DNA of 64,000 bases from Dickeya aquatica (lineage in GTDB: Bacteria; Pseudomonadota; Gammaproteobacteria; Enterobacterales; Enterobacteriaceae), in assembly GCF_900095885.1 (NCBI RefSeq), contig NZ_LT615367.1:2232001-2296000 (forward strand), written 5' to 3'. A program made the translations under genes and the position numbers. Under the pieces are notes generated by a model. It saw only the letters and a list, made by a program, of their open reading frames with translations. It was not told where the DNA came from and did not search any database. This document shows, piece after piece, positions 1-9,640 of the stretch (its first letter is position 1; every line of letters begins with the position of its first letter).

Positions 1-479
1 AAAACGCCAAAGGAGAAAGCACGTTTACATTAGCGTTGGATCTAACCGATCCGCTGCAAAAAGGCAGTCAGCCAACCAGTAACCTGTCAGATGAAGAAGC
101 CCTGATTCGCCAGTCGGTAAAAAGTCTGGACGCGCGCCTGAATGTACCGCTGGAGATGATAAGCGAAGCGATTGTGCAGGTCGCTCCTAAGGCCTCATCA
201 GATGAAGAGAAAAAACAGACAGCCCAAATGGCTCGTCAGCAGGCCCAGTTGATGGCAAACATCGGTCAGATGAGCCAATTGACGGTGACTAAAGATAACG
301 CCATAACCAGCCTGCTTCACTACAGCGATGGCGTGGTGACGTTCAACGATCAAAAAATTCCGCTCAGTAACTTTGTCGCGCCGCTGATTAATCAGCACAG
401 TGAAAGTGCGCCCGAAGAAGACGACGATGCACCATCAGGCCCGGTGGATACTCAGTCCGACCCATCAGTAAGCCCATAA
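1..479 (+). CDS. ydgA: YdgA family protein (DUF945), C-terminal part
   Basis: The reading frame is already open at base 3 (Asn-Ala-Lys-Gly-Glu) and runs to a TAA at 477-479, so only the last 159 residues are present and the start lies outside the window. The tail resembles the end of E. coli YdgA, a DUF945 protein of about 500 residues associated with the cell envelope and of unclear function; the pattern around SLLHYSDGVVTFNDQKIPL is the recognisable family ending. The last 25 residues are acidic and Pro/Ser-rich (EEDDDAPSGP), probably disordered. A TTG at 36 is internal and not a real start. In E. coli ydgA lies beside manA rather than add, so the local order differs. Confidence 0.8.
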   Translation, partial: NAKGESTFTLALDLTDPLQKGSQPTSNLSDEEALIRQSVKSLDARLNVPLEMISEAIVQVAPKASSDEEKKQTAQMARQQAQLMANIGQMSQLTVTKDNAITSLLHYSDGVVTFNDQKIPLSNFVAPLINQHSESAPEEDDDAPSGPVDTQSDPSVSP

Positions 480-511
480 TGGCGGGATGAGCGCGTCATA
501 TAAAACCTCAC

Positions 512-541
512 AACCGGGCACTGTTCGCCCGGTTTTTTTTA
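512..541 (+). terminator. Rho-independent terminator after ydgA
   Basis: A GC-rich stem (ACCGGGC...GCCCGGT) with a short loop is followed by eight T residues at 533-540. It sits 33 bases after the ydgA stop codon and ends that transcript before the add leader. Confidence 0.85.
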
Positions 542-692
542 TTCCGGGTTCAGCGTTATCGGCGCAAAACCGGTGTCACCGTCAGTCAGGTGGCGGCGGC
601 CTGCACTGTCTTTGCGGAAATCTTCAACTTTCTTTTGGCTATCAATGGCAAAACACCGACATTTATTTTTATACTGCGCGTTACGCTAATCA

Positions 693-733
693 GGCGAGGT
701 TCCCCGTAGGGTGAGTCGCCCGTTTTTGCGGGC
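693..733 (+). promoter_or_regulatory. Structured leader upstream of add, two competing hairpins
   Basis: GGCGA at 693-697 can pair with TCGCC at 716-720, closing a hairpin with an inner CCC/GGG pair. GCCCG at 718-722 can pair instead with CGGGC at 729-733. The two stems share bases 718-720 and so exclude each other. A TATACT at 669-674 could be the -10 box of the add promoter, placing the structure in the 5' leader. I do not see the conserved core of a purine riboswitch. Function is unknown. Confidence 0.35.
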
Positions 734-802
734 AAAAATACGCATCGATAATGAGGAACATGGCTTGAACTTACAGTTACTTTGCAAAGAAACGGGTAGA
801 AC

Positions 803-1819
803 ATGATTGATCCGCACATTCCGCTGACGGATATCCACCGCCATCTTGATGGCAATATCCGCCCTCAGACCATTCTTGAATTGGGTCGCCAATTCAATAT
901 CGCCCTGCCAGGACAGGATTTGGCCTCGTTGCTACCCCATGTCCAAATCATGGACAACGAACCGGATTTACTCAGTTTCTTACAAAAACTGGACTGGGGA
1001 GTTGCCGTACTAGGGTCTCTGGATGCCTGTCGCCGGGTCGCCTATGAGAATGTGGAGGACGCCATTCGTGCAGGGCTGGACTATACCGAACTGCGCTTTT
1101 CACCTTACTACATGGCGCAGGGTCATCGGTTACCGATGGCAGGTGTGGTAGAAGCCGTTATCGACGGTATCACCAGCGCCTGCCGCGACCACTCGCACCG
1201 GGTCATGGTACGACTGATAGGGATAATGAGCCGTACATTTGGCACTGAAGCCTGTCAGGAAGAGCTTGACGCATTATTACACAAAAAAGTGCGATTACCG
1301 CTATCGACCTTGCGGGTGACGAGCTCGGCTTTCCCGGCGGAACTGTTTACCGGCCACTTCAGCCGTGCGCGTGATGCAGGCTGGCGCATTACCGCCCATG
1401 CCGGCGAAGCCGCCGGGCCGGAAAGTATCTGGCACGCGATTCAGCAATTGGGTGCAGAGCGTATTGGGCACGGCGTTGCCGCCATTGTCGATCCTTCACT
1501 GATGGAATACATGGCCGAACATCAGATTGGCATTGAATCGTGTCTGACATCAAACCTGCAAACCAGTACGGTAAAATCGCTCGATGAACACCCACTGGTA
1601 CACTTTTTACATCATGGTATTCCGGCAACCATTAACACTGATGATCCTGCCGTTCAGGGCATCGACATTCGCCATGAGTATGAGGTCGCCGCACCGCTGG
1701 CCGGTCTGACACCGCAAGAGATTCGTCAGGCCCAGGAAAACGGTCTGCGCATGGCTTTCATTTCCGAACAGGAAAAACAGCAGTTGCGCCAGCAGGTACA
1801 ACAACGCGACGCCAAATAG
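803..1819 (+). CDS. add: Adenosine deaminase, with an internal out-of-frame segment
   Basis: Purine salvage enzyme that hydrolyses adenosine and deoxyadenosine to inosine and deoxyinosine in the cytoplasm; 338 residues against 333 in E. coli. The ATG at 803 gives the usual family opening. Metal ligands His12 and His14 (HRHLDG), the HAGE motif at 199-202 with catalytic Glu202, and Asp280-Asp281 (NTDDP) are all present. Residues 163-179 do not fit the family. The sequence [16 protein letters not shown], which does fit, is encoded in the same DNA two bases out of frame (1291-1338). One base missing in the A-run at 1283-1288 and one extra G near 1336-1340 would explain it. Either the protein has lost its conserved DLAGDE loop or the sequence carries two indel errors. 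Ribosome binding site weak. Confidence 0.9.
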   Translation: MIDPHIPLTDIHRHLDGNIRPQTILELGRQFNIALPGQDLASLLPHVQIMDNEPDLLSFLQKLDWGVAVLGSLDACRRVAYENVEDAIRAGLDYTELRFSPYYMAQGHRLPMAGVVEAVIDGITSACRDHSHRVMVRLIGIMSRTFGTEACQEELDALLHKKVRLPLSTLRVTSSAFPAELFTGHFSRARDAGWRITAHAGEAAGPESIWHAIQQLGAERIGHGVAAIVDPSLMEYMAEHQIGIESCLTSNLQTSTVKSLDEHPLVHFLHHGIPATINTDDPAVQGIDIRHEYEVAAPLAGLTPQEIRQAQENGLRMAFISEQEKQQLRQQVQQRDAK

Positions 1820-1843
1820 ACTCACGGATAACGGCAGATAGCA

Positions 1844-1869
1844 AAAGCGGGCTCATGTGAGCCCGCTTT
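1844..1869. terminator. Hairpin between add and the next gene, bidirectional
   Basis: A perfect stem of nine pairs (AAAGCGGGC with GCCCGCTTT) around a CATGTGA-type loop lies 25 bases after the add stop. Short A and T tracts on both sides suggest it serves add on the plus strand and the convergent gene on the minus strand. Confidence 0.7.
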
Positions 1870-1908
1870 GGTCTTTCAATATGCTAAGTGCATAGTCCGT
1901 CTACTGTT

Positions 1909-2364
1909 TTATTTCGGCTGTACGGAGGAGTGATGACTGGTGATGAGCCACTGGCCGTTTTTAAACGCATAGGTATAAGTGTAACGGGCTTTGGCCTGTG
2001 ATTTGTCGCCGAAAGTAAAGGTGTAGTTACCGATATCCAGCGCCTCGTTACAGCCGATCTTAATCACCCGATTTATCAATTTTACCAACCGGTTTTTCAG
2101 CAGGAAATGTTCGAAGTAATCAATACGTTCCGCATCATTGGTGCGTATCTGGTCAGACAGCGTAGGCAACAGTACCGCATCGGTTGCGTAATTCGCGTTG
2201 ACCTTTTTAGCCTCCCCCGTCTGAAGAGACTGATTCCAGCGATCAAACAGACTGGCAATGGTTTTCTCATCGGTCTTGACGCAGGTTTGCGTGTCAGCAG
2301 CATAAGCCGAAGACGTGCCAGCCGCGACGAGTAAACCCAGCGATAACAATAACTTTTTATACAT
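1909..2364 (-). CDS. Exported SnoaL-like (SgcJ/EcaC-type) protein
   Basis: A 151-residue protein starting MYKKLLLSLG, with a signal peptide of about 22 residues ending SAYA-AD, so it should be exported to the periplasm. I chose the ATG at 2364 because GAGGG stands eight bases upstream; an in-frame start further out adds six unlikely residues. The mature part (DRWNQSLQTGEAKKVNANYATDAV... ending ITSHHSS) resembles small NTF2/SnoaL-fold proteins often labelled SgcJ/EcaC or calcium/calmodulin kinase II association domain. Two cysteines, one near the mature start and one in KIGCNEA, could form a disulfide. Substrate and role are unknown. It is a single gene converging on add. Confidence 0.75.
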   Translation of the reverse strand: MYKKLLLSLGLLVAAGTSSAYAADTQTCVKTDEKTIASLFDRWNQSLQTGEAKKVNANYATDAVLLPTLSDQIRTNDAERIDYFEHFLLKNRLVKLINRVIKIGCNEALDIGNYTFTFGDKSQAKARYTYTYAFKNGQWLITSHHSSVQPK

Positions 2365-2676
2365 TCTATCCCTCATGCACAATGATTGATTAACCTTTCC
2401 CTAACATCGTAAGCGCAAGGCGACAGCCTCAGCCGCTCGCCAGAACGGTATTGGTGCTCTCGCACTTGTCTCACCGATGATAACCATCATAAATCATTTC
2501 AAATTAAAATCATAACAATATGAAACTATAACTGTAATCGTTTCTACCAATGTCATCATTTTTTTGAAACGCTTTTTTATATCTCATTCCATCGCGTGCT
2601 GCACGGCTTTCATACACTTTTTTAGCACGCGATACTTTAGACACCCTTGAGTTTCAGTGCACGATGCCGCCACGTT
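2365..2676. other. Intergenic region, no gene seen
   Basis: The segment from about 2480 to 2600 is AT-rich (many A and T tracts, for example TTTTTTTGAAACGC) and lies upstream of the exported SnoaL-like gene, so it probably holds its promoter. No open frame with coding character and no clear terminator for the yfeH-like gene is visible here. Confidence 0.4.
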
Positions 2677-3672
2677 TTACACAACATCCTTCTGTAGCGC
2701 TTCAGGCTCGGTTCGCTTGGCATAACGCTGCGCCAGCGTGGCACACACCATCAACTGAATCTGGTGAAAAATCATCAACGGCAGCACCATCGCGCCAACC
2801 GCTGCCGCCGGGAACAGCACATTGGCCATCGGAATACCGTTGGCCAGGCTCTTTTTCGAGCCACAAAACACGATGGTAATCTCATCAGCAGTGCTGAACC
2901 CGAGTTTGCGAGCCGCAAACGTGGTACACACCAGCACCACCGCCAGCAACACCAGAGAGCAAATGACCACCGCCAGCAGTGACCAGCCATTAATCTGGTG
3001 CCAAATGCCCTGCACCACCGCTTCACTAAAAGCAACGTAGACCACCAACAGAATCGATGACCGGTCGGTGATATTAATCAGTTTACGGTGTTTATCTACC
3101 CAGCGACCAATCAGCGGTCGCGACAGATGCCCAATCACAAACGGCACCATTAATTGCATGATGATAGACCCGATGGCATGCAGCGTGTCGGTCTGGCCGC
3201 CCTGGGTATGCATCAGCAGCCCGACCAGTACCGGTGACAGAAACACCCCAAGAATACTGGATGCAGAGGCACTACACATCGCCGCAGCAACGTTGCCCCG
3301 CGCCATAGACGTAAACGCAATCGCCGACTGAACAGTGGCCGGCAGCGCACACAAATACAGAAAACCGAGATATAAGCCCGGCGTCAGCACCTGAGGCGAC
3401 AAAAACGCCATGCCGACACCGAGCAGCGGAAACAGCACAAAGGTGCTGGCAAACACCACCAGATGCAATCGCCAGTGACTCATACCGGCGGTAATCGCTT
3501 CACGCGATAACTTAGCGCCATGCATAAAAAACAGTAATGCAATCGCTGCCGTCGTCAGGTTCTCAAAAAAGACTTTGACCACCCCCTCACACGGAAAGAG
3601 CGAGGCGGTAATAACCACCGAAACCAAAACCAGCAAAAATTTATCAATCTTCAAGCGTTGTAACCATGCCAT
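2677..3672 (-). CDS. yfeH: Bile acid:sodium symporter family transporter, YfeH type
   Basis: A 331-residue inner-membrane protein matching E. coli YfeH (332 residues) along its length, including FFENLTTAAIALLFFMHGAKLSREAI, LPATVQSAIAFTSMARGNVAAA and DEITIVFCGSKKSLANGIPMAN. These belong to the BASS/SBF fold with about ten hydrophobic segments; the Gly/Ala-rich stretch near residues 120-150 and the FCGSKKSLANG stretch correspond to the two crossover regions. The real substrate of YfeH is not established, so a bile-acid role should not be assumed. The gene is transcribed alone on the minus strand, separated from ydgJ by a terminator. Confidence 0.88.
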   Translation of the reverse strand: MAWLQRLKIDKFLLVLVSVVITASLFPCEGVVKVFFENLTTAAIALLFFMHGAKLSREAITAGMSHWRLHLVVFASTFVLFPLLGVGMAFLSPQVLTPGLYLGFLYLCALPATVQSAIAFTSMARGNVAAAMCSASASSILGVFLSPVLVGLLMHTQGGQTDTLHAIGSIIMQLMVPFVIGHLSRPLIGRWVDKHRKLINITDRSSILLVVYVAFSEAVVQGIWHQINGWSLLAVVICSLVLLAVVLVCTTFAARKLGFSTADEITIVFCGSKKSLANGIPMANVLFPAAAVGAMVLPLMIFHQIQLMVCATLAQRYAKRTEPEALQKDVV

Positions 3673-3695
3673 AGCGTGTTGGTATCCTCAGACAT

Positions 3696-3726
3696 AAAAA
3701 AATACAGGCGACCCTAAGATCGCCTG
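3696..3726 (-). terminator. Terminator after ydgJ
   Basis: On the minus strand CAGGCGA and TCGCCTG form a seven-pair stem followed by TATTTTTTT. It lies 100 bases past the ydgJ stop codon and just upstream of the yfeH-like gene. Confidence 0.8.
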
Positions 3727-3826
3727 CTGACATCATGCCCCACTATCGGCAATACGCCTGCATATTGCAAGGCAGAAAACCGCCGGACAGACCGAGTTTT
3801 ACGTCACAAATCATGACGAAAGCCGA

Positions 3827-4876
3827 TCAGCCACTCTTCAGTGTCATCGCTTTTTTCTGTACGTGAGAAGTTACGCCCAGTTCAATGAGTTCCATGACAC
3901 TAATGGCCTGAGCGACGGGCACCGGATTCTCCGCACGCCCCAGCAAAGCCTCACGTATTCCGGCGTAATAGGACTGATAATGGCCGGGAATCGTCGGCAC
4001 CGTCTGCTGCGCCAGCTCACCTTCATGATGCAGTGTTAACACGCCGTCGCTGCTATCCAGCCCCCAGTCGCGGTGATCTTGTGGTTTCTCACCGCTTTTC
4101 AACCGCGCTTCTTGTGGGTCAAGCCCGAATTTCACATAACTGCCCTGAGTACCATGCACGGTATAGCGGGCGCTTTGTGCCGCCGCCAGCATCGAGGCAT
4201 GCAAGACAACACGACGCTGAGGATAAATAAGCGTGGCATGAAAATAGTCCGTGGCTTTACTGCCTGGGCGCAGTTGCGCCAAATCAGCCTGGATCGCCAC
4301 CGGCGGGCCAAACAGTTGTAATGCCTGGTCAATAAGGTGTGGAGCCAAATCAAACCAGATACCGCTGCCTTCGCCGCCTTCTTCGCGCCAGCGCTGGCGA
4401 ACCTGTGGCCGGTAGCGATCAAAATGCGACTCCAGATACACCACCTCGCCTAACACACCGGTTTTCAGCAGTTGTTTGAGGGTCAGGAAATCGCTATCCC
4501 AGCGGCGGTTATGAAAAACAGACAGCAGCTTACCGCGCTGTTCGGCCTGCTGCTGTAAATCACGCGCTTGTGACAACGTCACGGTAAAAGGTTTATCCAC
4601 CACCACATGTTTACCGGCAGCCAGTGCCTGCCTGGCCAGCGGGAAATGGGTATCATTCGGTGTGGGGATAACGATTAAGTCAATCGATGGGTCGTCAAAC
4701 AACGTTTGCGCGTCCGGGGTCACTCTCATTGATGGCCAGTCAGCCTGCACCTTGGTCGCGTCACTGCTGGAAACCGCTGCCAGCTTCATGCCGGAGGTGG
4801 CGCTAATCAGTGGCGCATGAAACGTTTTGCTGGCATACCCGTAACCCAGCAAACCAACACGGATGGTATCCGCCAT
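3827..4876 (-). CDS. ydgJ: Gfo/Idh/MocA family oxidoreductase YdgJ
   Basis: A 349-residue NAD(P)-dependent oxidoreductase closely matching E. coli YdgJ (346 residues). The Rossmann dinucleotide motif GLLGYGYASKTFHAPL is at residues 8-23; VIPTPNDTHFPLA and the EKP-equivalent VVDKPFTVT (about 90-98) mark the nucleotide site and the conserved Lys of the family. SVFHNRRWDSDFLTL and GSGIWFDLAPHLIDQAL belong to the C-terminal substrate domain. The physiological substrate is not known. The gene lies on the same strand downstream of araC with 145 bases between, so it may get some read-through, but in E. coli it is next to add and unrelated to arabinose. Confidence 0.92.
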   Translation of the reverse strand: MADTIRVGLLGYGYASKTFHAPLISATSGMKLAAVSSSDATKVQADWPSMRVTPDAQTLFDDPSIDLIVIPTPNDTHFPLARQALAAGKHVVVDKPFTVTLSQARDLQQQAEQRGKLLSVFHNRRWDSDFLTLKQLLKTGVLGEVVYLESHFDRYRPQVRQRWREEGGEGSGIWFDLAPHLIDQALQLFGPPVAIQADLAQLRPGSKATDYFHATLIYPQRRVVLHASMLAAAQSARYTVHGTQGSYVKFGLDPQEARLKSGEKPQDHRDWGLDSSDGVLTLHHEGELAQQTVPTIPGHYQSYYAGIREALLGRAENPVPVAQAISVMELIELGVTSHVQKKAMTLKSG

Positions 4877-5021
4877 ACTTATTTCCCCTCATTGATACGC
4901 GGCCCTGGGTCAGGACAGAGTATTCTCCTGTTGGAATTAAGCTGCACCGAATTAATAAGTGTGCAACATATTCCTTTAGTATAGCACCGGGAAAACAGCG
5001 ATTGACGGGTCGCCTGCACAA

Positions 5022-5972
5022 TCAGCGCGTTACACGCCAGAGATGAGGCGAATGCCGCGCACGATGAGCCACCTCCGGTGTGCTGGACGGCGGCAACACC
5101 GGATGATGAATTTCGCTGTTGCGACGACGAAAATCGCTCGGACTCACGCCGACCCGCTTGCGAAATACACGCGAGAAATAAAGCTGGTCGTCATAGCCCA
5201 CTACCCGGCCAACGGCGGCTATCGATTCCTGCGTCGTTTGCAGCAACAATTTGGCACGGATCACCCGCTGGTCTTCGCGCCAGCGCAAAATATTCACCCC
5301 CACCTGATCACGGAACAGGTGCGCCAGCCGGGACGGTGACAGGCAGACATGCCGCGCCACCTCATCAATACGTAATTCCCCGGCAAGATTACCGGTAATG
5401 AACTGGCACGCCTCGATAATTCTCGGATCCATGATGCGCTGCGGACTTTGGGGATCTTCTTCCATCGCACGTAAGAGCAGGCGCTCAAGCAAGTTCATTG
5501 CCAGCTCTTCGGCAAAGCGCCGACCCGAGAGGTGAGTCTGTTCAATCGAGGCAAACAGCGCATCAAACTCCTGAAGCAGGTCGGGGCTTGCCAGATGTAA
5601 GCGCCCGACATCATGCTCTTTGCTGTGCCATTCAAGCCAGTCGGCCCAATAGGCACGAGGGCGGAAATAAACCCAACGGTGATACCAGCAGTCACTGCCG
5701 GGGGCGCGACCATAATAGTGGCGCGAGCGCGGAGGAAACAGCAGCAGATCGCCGGAATGACAGAAAAAAGTCTCATCGCCATCCAGCACTTTTCCTTGCC
5801 CTTTGATGGTCAGGTTGATGATATACCCCTTCATGCCATCAGGTCTGTCGATAAAAAAATCCAGCGGCCCTCCGGCCAGAATCGGGGTAAGGCCAGCGAC
5901 CAGATAGGCGTTAAACGCATAACCGGGCAATAGCGGATTCGGCTGTGATTCATGCGACATGCGGTGATACAT
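5022..5972 (-). CDS. araC: Arabinose operon regulator AraC
   Basis: A 316-residue AraC protein. The N-terminal arabinose-binding and dimerisation domain carries [32 protein letters not shown] and [14 protein letters not shown]; the C-terminal part has two helix-turn-helix units, with [17 protein letters not shown] in the first and the [22 protein letters not shown] signature in the second. The ATG at 5972 is preceded by GGAGG seven bases upstream; a longer frame to 6080 overlaps araH and is unlikely. The tail is about 25 residues longer than in E. coli AraC (292). Position is unusual: it follows araH by 70 bases in the same direction instead of standing divergent from araB, so it is probably the fourth gene of an araFGH-araC transcript. 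Confidence 0.93.
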   Translation of the reverse strand: MYHRMSHESQPNPLLPGYAFNAYLVAGLTPILAGGPLDFFIDRPDGMKGYIINLTIKGQGKVLDGDETFFCHSGDLLLFPPRSRHYYGRAPGSDCWYHRWVYFRPRAYWADWLEWHSKEHDVGRLHLASPDLLQEFDALFASIEQTHLSGRRFAEELAMNLLERLLLRAMEEDPQSPQRIMDPRIIEACQFITGNLAGELRIDEVARHVCLSPSRLAHLFRDQVGVNILRWREDQRVIRAKLLLQTTQESIAAVGRVVGYDDQLYFSRVFRKRVGVSPSDFRRRNSEIHHPVLPPSSTPEVAHRARHSPHLWRVTR

Positions 5973-6042
5973 ACGTCCTCCAGAAAGGGACTCGCCTTTC
6001 CCAAAAGGGATGTTCGTCTGTCCTGCCTTACCCGCCAGGGCA

Positions 6043-7035
6043 TCAGGCCGTTTTCTTTGCCAGTTGTTTGTAGCGGTCAAAAATCACGGCGGCCAGCAGA
6101 ATAAGACCGCGCACCACATACTGCGCAAACGGCGAAATATTGAGTAAATTCATGGCATTTTCCACCGTTCCTAAAATCAATACCCCCGCCACCACATAAG
6201 ATATCTTGCCAATACCGCCTTTCAGTGAAACTCCGCCCAAAACACAGGCAGAAATGACGATCAGCTCATAACCCATTGAGGTCATGGGCTGGCCACTGGT
6301 CATGCGGGAAGCCAGAATGACCCCCGCCGCTGCGGAAACCAGGCCGGATAAGCCAAAAATGATAATCTTGGTGCGCACTACCGGCACCCCGGCAAGCCGG
6401 GCAGCCTCTTCGTTGCCACCAATGGCCAGCGTGTTACGGCCAAAGGTTGTTCTGTTGAGCAGTAATCCGAAGACTATCATGCAAAATACCGTCAGCCAGA
6501 TAGGCGCAGGCAAGCCGAACCAGTTCGCGTAACCCAGGGTAAAAAATCGCTCGTCCTCTATGCCGACCGCCTTGCCATCAGAAATGATGTAGGCCAGCCC
6601 ACGTACAATTTGCATGGTGGCAAGCGTGGTGATGAGGGCATTTATTTTCAGTCGGGCAATAACAAAACCATTGAGCAGACCAAATGCCACGCCCAGTAAT
6701 AAACCGGCTCCAACGCCAAGCCACAGGCTTGCACTCAGGTTAATCACCACAGCCGTAGTCACACCAGCACAGGCAATCACCGAGGCGACCGATAAATCAA
6801 AATCACCGGAGGCCAGGCAAAACAGCATACCGCAGGCCACCATACCGGACATGGAAATCGCAAGCCCCAGCCCTTTCATGTTCACAAAGGTGGCAAAATT
6901 CGGCACGAACAGTGCACAGGCCAGAAACAACGCGGCAAATACCACCAGCATGCCGTAGTTATCCCAGATACGGGATAAACGAAACCCCGGATGTTTATGT
7001 TTAGCCAACCGGGAAGGGGAAGTAACTGTAGACAT
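6043..7035 (-). CDS. araH: L-arabinose ABC transporter permease AraH
   Basis: The membrane subunit of the high-affinity arabinose importer, 330 residues (E. coli 328). It is almost all hydrophobic helices, with family stretches [38 protein letters not shown] and [18 protein letters not shown], the last being the cytoplasmic loop that contacts the ATPase. The partner proteins AraG and AraF are encoded immediately upstream; araG ends 18 bases before the araH start. The order araF-araG-araH is the same as in E. coli and implies a single arabinose-induced transcript. Confidence 0.95.
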   Translation of the reverse strand: MSTVTSPSRLAKHKHPGFRLSRIWDNYGMLVVFAALFLACALFVPNFATFVNMKGLGLAISMSGMVACGMLFCLASGDFDLSVASVIACAGVTTAVVINLSASLWLGVGAGLLLGVAFGLLNGFVIARLKINALITTLATMQIVRGLAYIISDGKAVGIEDERFFTLGYANWFGLPAPIWLTVFCMIVFGLLLNRTTFGRNTLAIGGNEEAARLAGVPVVRTKIIIFGLSGLVSAAAGVILASRMTSGQPMTSMGYELIVISACVLGGVSLKGGIGKISYVVAGVLILGTVENAMNLLNISPFAQYVVRGLILLAAVIFDRYKQLAKKTA

Positions 7036-7053
7036 TCATCGACTCCTTGGCGG

Positions 7054-8580
7054 TCAGGCAACCGCGTGTTCAGTGGTGGTCGTGGTTTTTAACATCGCCA
7101 GACTCAGGACGCTCTGCTCGCTGGCCTCATCGTGCAACAGTTCACCGGAAATCGCGCCCTCGCGCATCACGACAATACGATCGGCCAGCCCCAGCACTTC
7201 AGGCAGGTCGCTGGAGGCAAACAGCACCGCGATCCCCTGGTGCGCCAGCGCATAGATCACATGATAAATCTCATGTTTGGCCCCCACATCTATCCCTCTC
7301 GTCGGCTCATCAAGCAGGATGACCTTCATCTCCTCAGACAGCCAGCGACCAAGAATAGCCTTCTGCTGGTTACCACCGGATAAGTTCATGATGAGTTGCT
7401 GCGCCGACGGGGTTTTGATATTCAACGCAGCAATATGGTGCCCGGCGTTCTCCTGCTCCCAGGCTTCATTAATCAGAAAACCATACCGGACATGCTTACG
7501 CCGGGCGCTGATATTGATGTTATCGCGCACCGAGTGCACCGGGATAATGCCATCAGCTTTGCGGTCTTCCGGGCACAGCATCATGCCCTGACGAATGGCA
7601 TCGGCGGGCGTTCGCACCCGTAATGGCTTACCATCAAGCAGCACGTTTCCGGCGGTAATACCGGTCGCGCCAAACAGCGCCTTCATCAATTCGCTGCGCC
7701 CGGCTCCCACCAGACCAAACAGCCCGACAATTTCACCGCGCCGCACAGACAGCGACACCGGCTCCCTGACACCAATGGCTTTCACCTGCTGCAACGTTAG
7801 ACGCGGCTCCCCCAACGCTCGCGGTTGATAGCCATACACATCGCCCAGGTTACGCCCCACCATCGCCTGAACCAGTTGTGCATTATCCACCTGTTGCATA
7901 TCGGTAAAGGTTGTTACGTAGCGCCCATCTTTGAACACCGTGATGGCATCACTGAGGGCGAAAATCTCCTCCATACGGTGCGACACATACAAAATCACCC
8001 GCCCTTGCTCACGTAATTCACGGATAACCCGAAATAACTGCTCAATTTCCCGTGCCGACAGCGAGCTGGTCGGTTCGTCAAAGGCAATAATTTTGGCGTT
8101 ACGCGCCAGCGCTTTAGCGATTTCCACCATCTGCCACTGACCGATAGACAAGTATTTAAGCGGGGTGTCCGGGTCGATATCCAGCCCCAAATGCGCCAGT
8201 TGTAAACCCGCCTCGTAGCGCAGCAACGAGCGGTTTACCAGCCCGCCTTTGTGTGGCAGTTGCCCCAGATAGATATTCTCTGCCACCGTCATTTCCGCGA
8301 CCAAATGCAACTCTTGATAGATAATCGCCACGCCCGCGTTCAGTGCGCCCAGGGTGCTGTCAAAACGCACGGGTTGCCCCTTAATCTGAATCTCGCCCTG
8401 CGACGGCGTGTAGTTGCCACTCAGAATTTTTAATAATGTGGATTTCCCCGCGCCGTTCTCGCCCATCAACGCATGGATTTGTCCGGCATGGCAGTCAAAA
8501 CTGATGTCATCGAGCGCGGTGACGCCAGGAAAAACTTTGCTAATACCCCGGAAAGATAAATACGGTGACTGTTCAGTCAT
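7054..8580 (-). CDS. araG: L-arabinose ABC transporter ATP-binding protein AraG
   Basis: The double ATPase of the arabinose importer, 508 residues (E. coli 504). The first cassette has the Walker [10 protein letters not shown] near residue 40 and [15 protein letters not shown] as its signature; the second has the degenerate GLVGAGRSE and the signature [15 protein letters not shown] followed by the Walker [14 protein letters not shown] set the start at the ATG 8580 ([10 protein letters not shown]), which matches the E. coli N-terminus and has GAGGA upstream; the 17 extra residues of the longer frame are not family-like. It couples to AraH in the membrane. Confidence 0.95.
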   Translation of the reverse strand: MTEQSPYLSFRGISKVFPGVTALDDISFDCHAGQIHALMGENGAGKSTLLKILSGNYTPSQGEIQIKGQPVRFDSTLGALNAGVAIIYQELHLVAEMTVAENIYLGQLPHKGGLVNRSLLRYEAGLQLAHLGLDIDPDTPLKYLSIGQWQMVEIAKALARNAKIIAFDEPTSSLSAREIEQLFRVIRELREQGRVILYVSHRMEEIFALSDAITVFKDGRYVTTFTDMQQVDNAQLVQAMVGRNLGDVYGYQPRALGEPRLTLQQVKAIGVREPVSLSVRRGEIVGLFGLVGAGRSELMKALFGATGITAGNVLLDGKPLRVRTPADAIRQGMMLCPEDRKADGIIPVHSVRDNINISARRKHVRYGFLINEAWEQENAGHHIAALNIKTPSAQQLIMNLSGGNQQKAILGRWLSEEMKVILLDEPTRGIDVGAKHEIYHVIYALAHQGIAVLFASSDLPEVLGLADRIVVMREGAISGELLHDEASEQSVLSLAMLKTTTTTEHAVA

Positions 8581-8656
8581 TTCAGCATCCTCAGTGGTCT
8601 GCACGGGCCGTCTCCACCCGAGGCTTTTCAACGCTCAGGGAAGCCGGGCGGGCACA

Positions 8657-9640
8657 TTACATCAGGCCTTTTTTCTGTAATTCGACTTTGAAGTTATCGC
8701 GTGTAATCAGAACCACGTCGGTCACCTCAGTAAATGCTTGCGGCTCTACACCTTTAGTCACCCAGTCATGCAGCATCTGAATACTTTTGTAGCCGTGGAC
8801 ATCCGGGCTTGGCAGCAGTGAGCCATAGAAGCCGGTCGGTTGCGCCTTCGACAACTCACTGACTGCATCCACGCCATTAATGCCAATGCCAATCACGCTG
8901 ATGGCCTTAAAACCCTGACCTTCGGTTGCCCGCACGCCCCCGAGTACGGTGTTATCGTTCATGCCAACCACCAGCCAGTTCTTCACGCCAGGGTGCTGCA
9001 CTAACAGCGCGTTGGCCGCATCAAATGCGCCGGGGATGTCATTGGATTTGGTCGGCACCTGGTAGATCTGTTGTTCAGGGAAACCGGCGGCTTTCAGTGC
9101 CGCTATCGACCCACTGGTACGACGGCGCGCGGTATCAAGCTCATTGGCCGTAATCGCCATCACCGCGGTGTCTTGCCCTTTCCAGCCGCGCTTTTGCATC
9201 TCTTTCCATAACTCCTGCCCCTGACGCTCACCAATCTTGGTGGCGGCCATCATCACCAGCGGCACGCTGTCCATCGGTTGCCCCTTGGCATTAATAAACT
9301 GGTCATCCACGGCAATCACTTTCAGGTTATAGCTGCGTGCTTTAGCCACAATCGCTGGCCCCAATTTCGGGTCGGGCGTACAAATCACAAACCCTTTCGC
9401 GCCACTGGCCGCCAGACTATCAATGGCATTGAGGGTTTTCTCACCGTCCGGTACGGCAATTTTCATTACCTCAAATCCCAAATCCTTACCGGCTTTGTCG
9501 GCAAATCGCCACTCTGTCTGAAACCACGGCTCTTCCGGCTGTTTGACTAAAAAGCCCAGTTTCATGCTTTCCGCGATAGCGGATTGTGACATAACGGCAG
9601 CCAGGCCTATCGCCGCCATAACCCGAGTGAATTTATGCAT
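8657..9640 (-). CDS. araF: L-arabinose periplasmic binding protein AraF
   Basis: Periplasmic arabinose receptor, 327 residues. The signal peptide MHKFTRVMAAIGLAAVMSQS ends at about AIA-ES, followed by the mature start MKLGFLVKQPEEPWFQTEW as in E. coli AraF. The two-lobe sugar-binding fold is marked by VICTPDPKLGPAIV, DTARRRTSGS and VVGMNDNTVLGGVRA. It is the first gene of the araFGH transcript and is expected to be the most abundant product. The gene faces away from araB across a 382-base shared control region. Confidence 0.95.
   Translation of the reverse strand: MHKFTRVMAAIGLAAVMSQSAIAESMKLGFLVKQPEEPWFQTEWRFADKAGKDLGFEVMKIAVPDGEKTLNAIDSLAASGAKGFVICTPDPKLGPAIVAKARSYNLKVIAVDDQFINAKGQPMDSVPLVMMAATKIGERQGQELWKEMQKRGWKGQDTAVMAITANELDTARRRTSGSIAALKAAGFPEQQIYQVPTKSNDIPGAFDAANALLVQHPGVKNWLVVGMNDNTVLGGVRATEGQGFKAISVIGIGINGVDAVSELSKAQPTGFYGSLLPSPDVHGYKSIQMLHDWVTKGVEPQAFTEVTDVVLITRDNFKVELQKKGLM

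Noticed and set aside
660..802. Purine riboswitch before add
   Set aside because: The three-way junction with its conserved loop sequences could not be found; only two simple competing hairpins are present.
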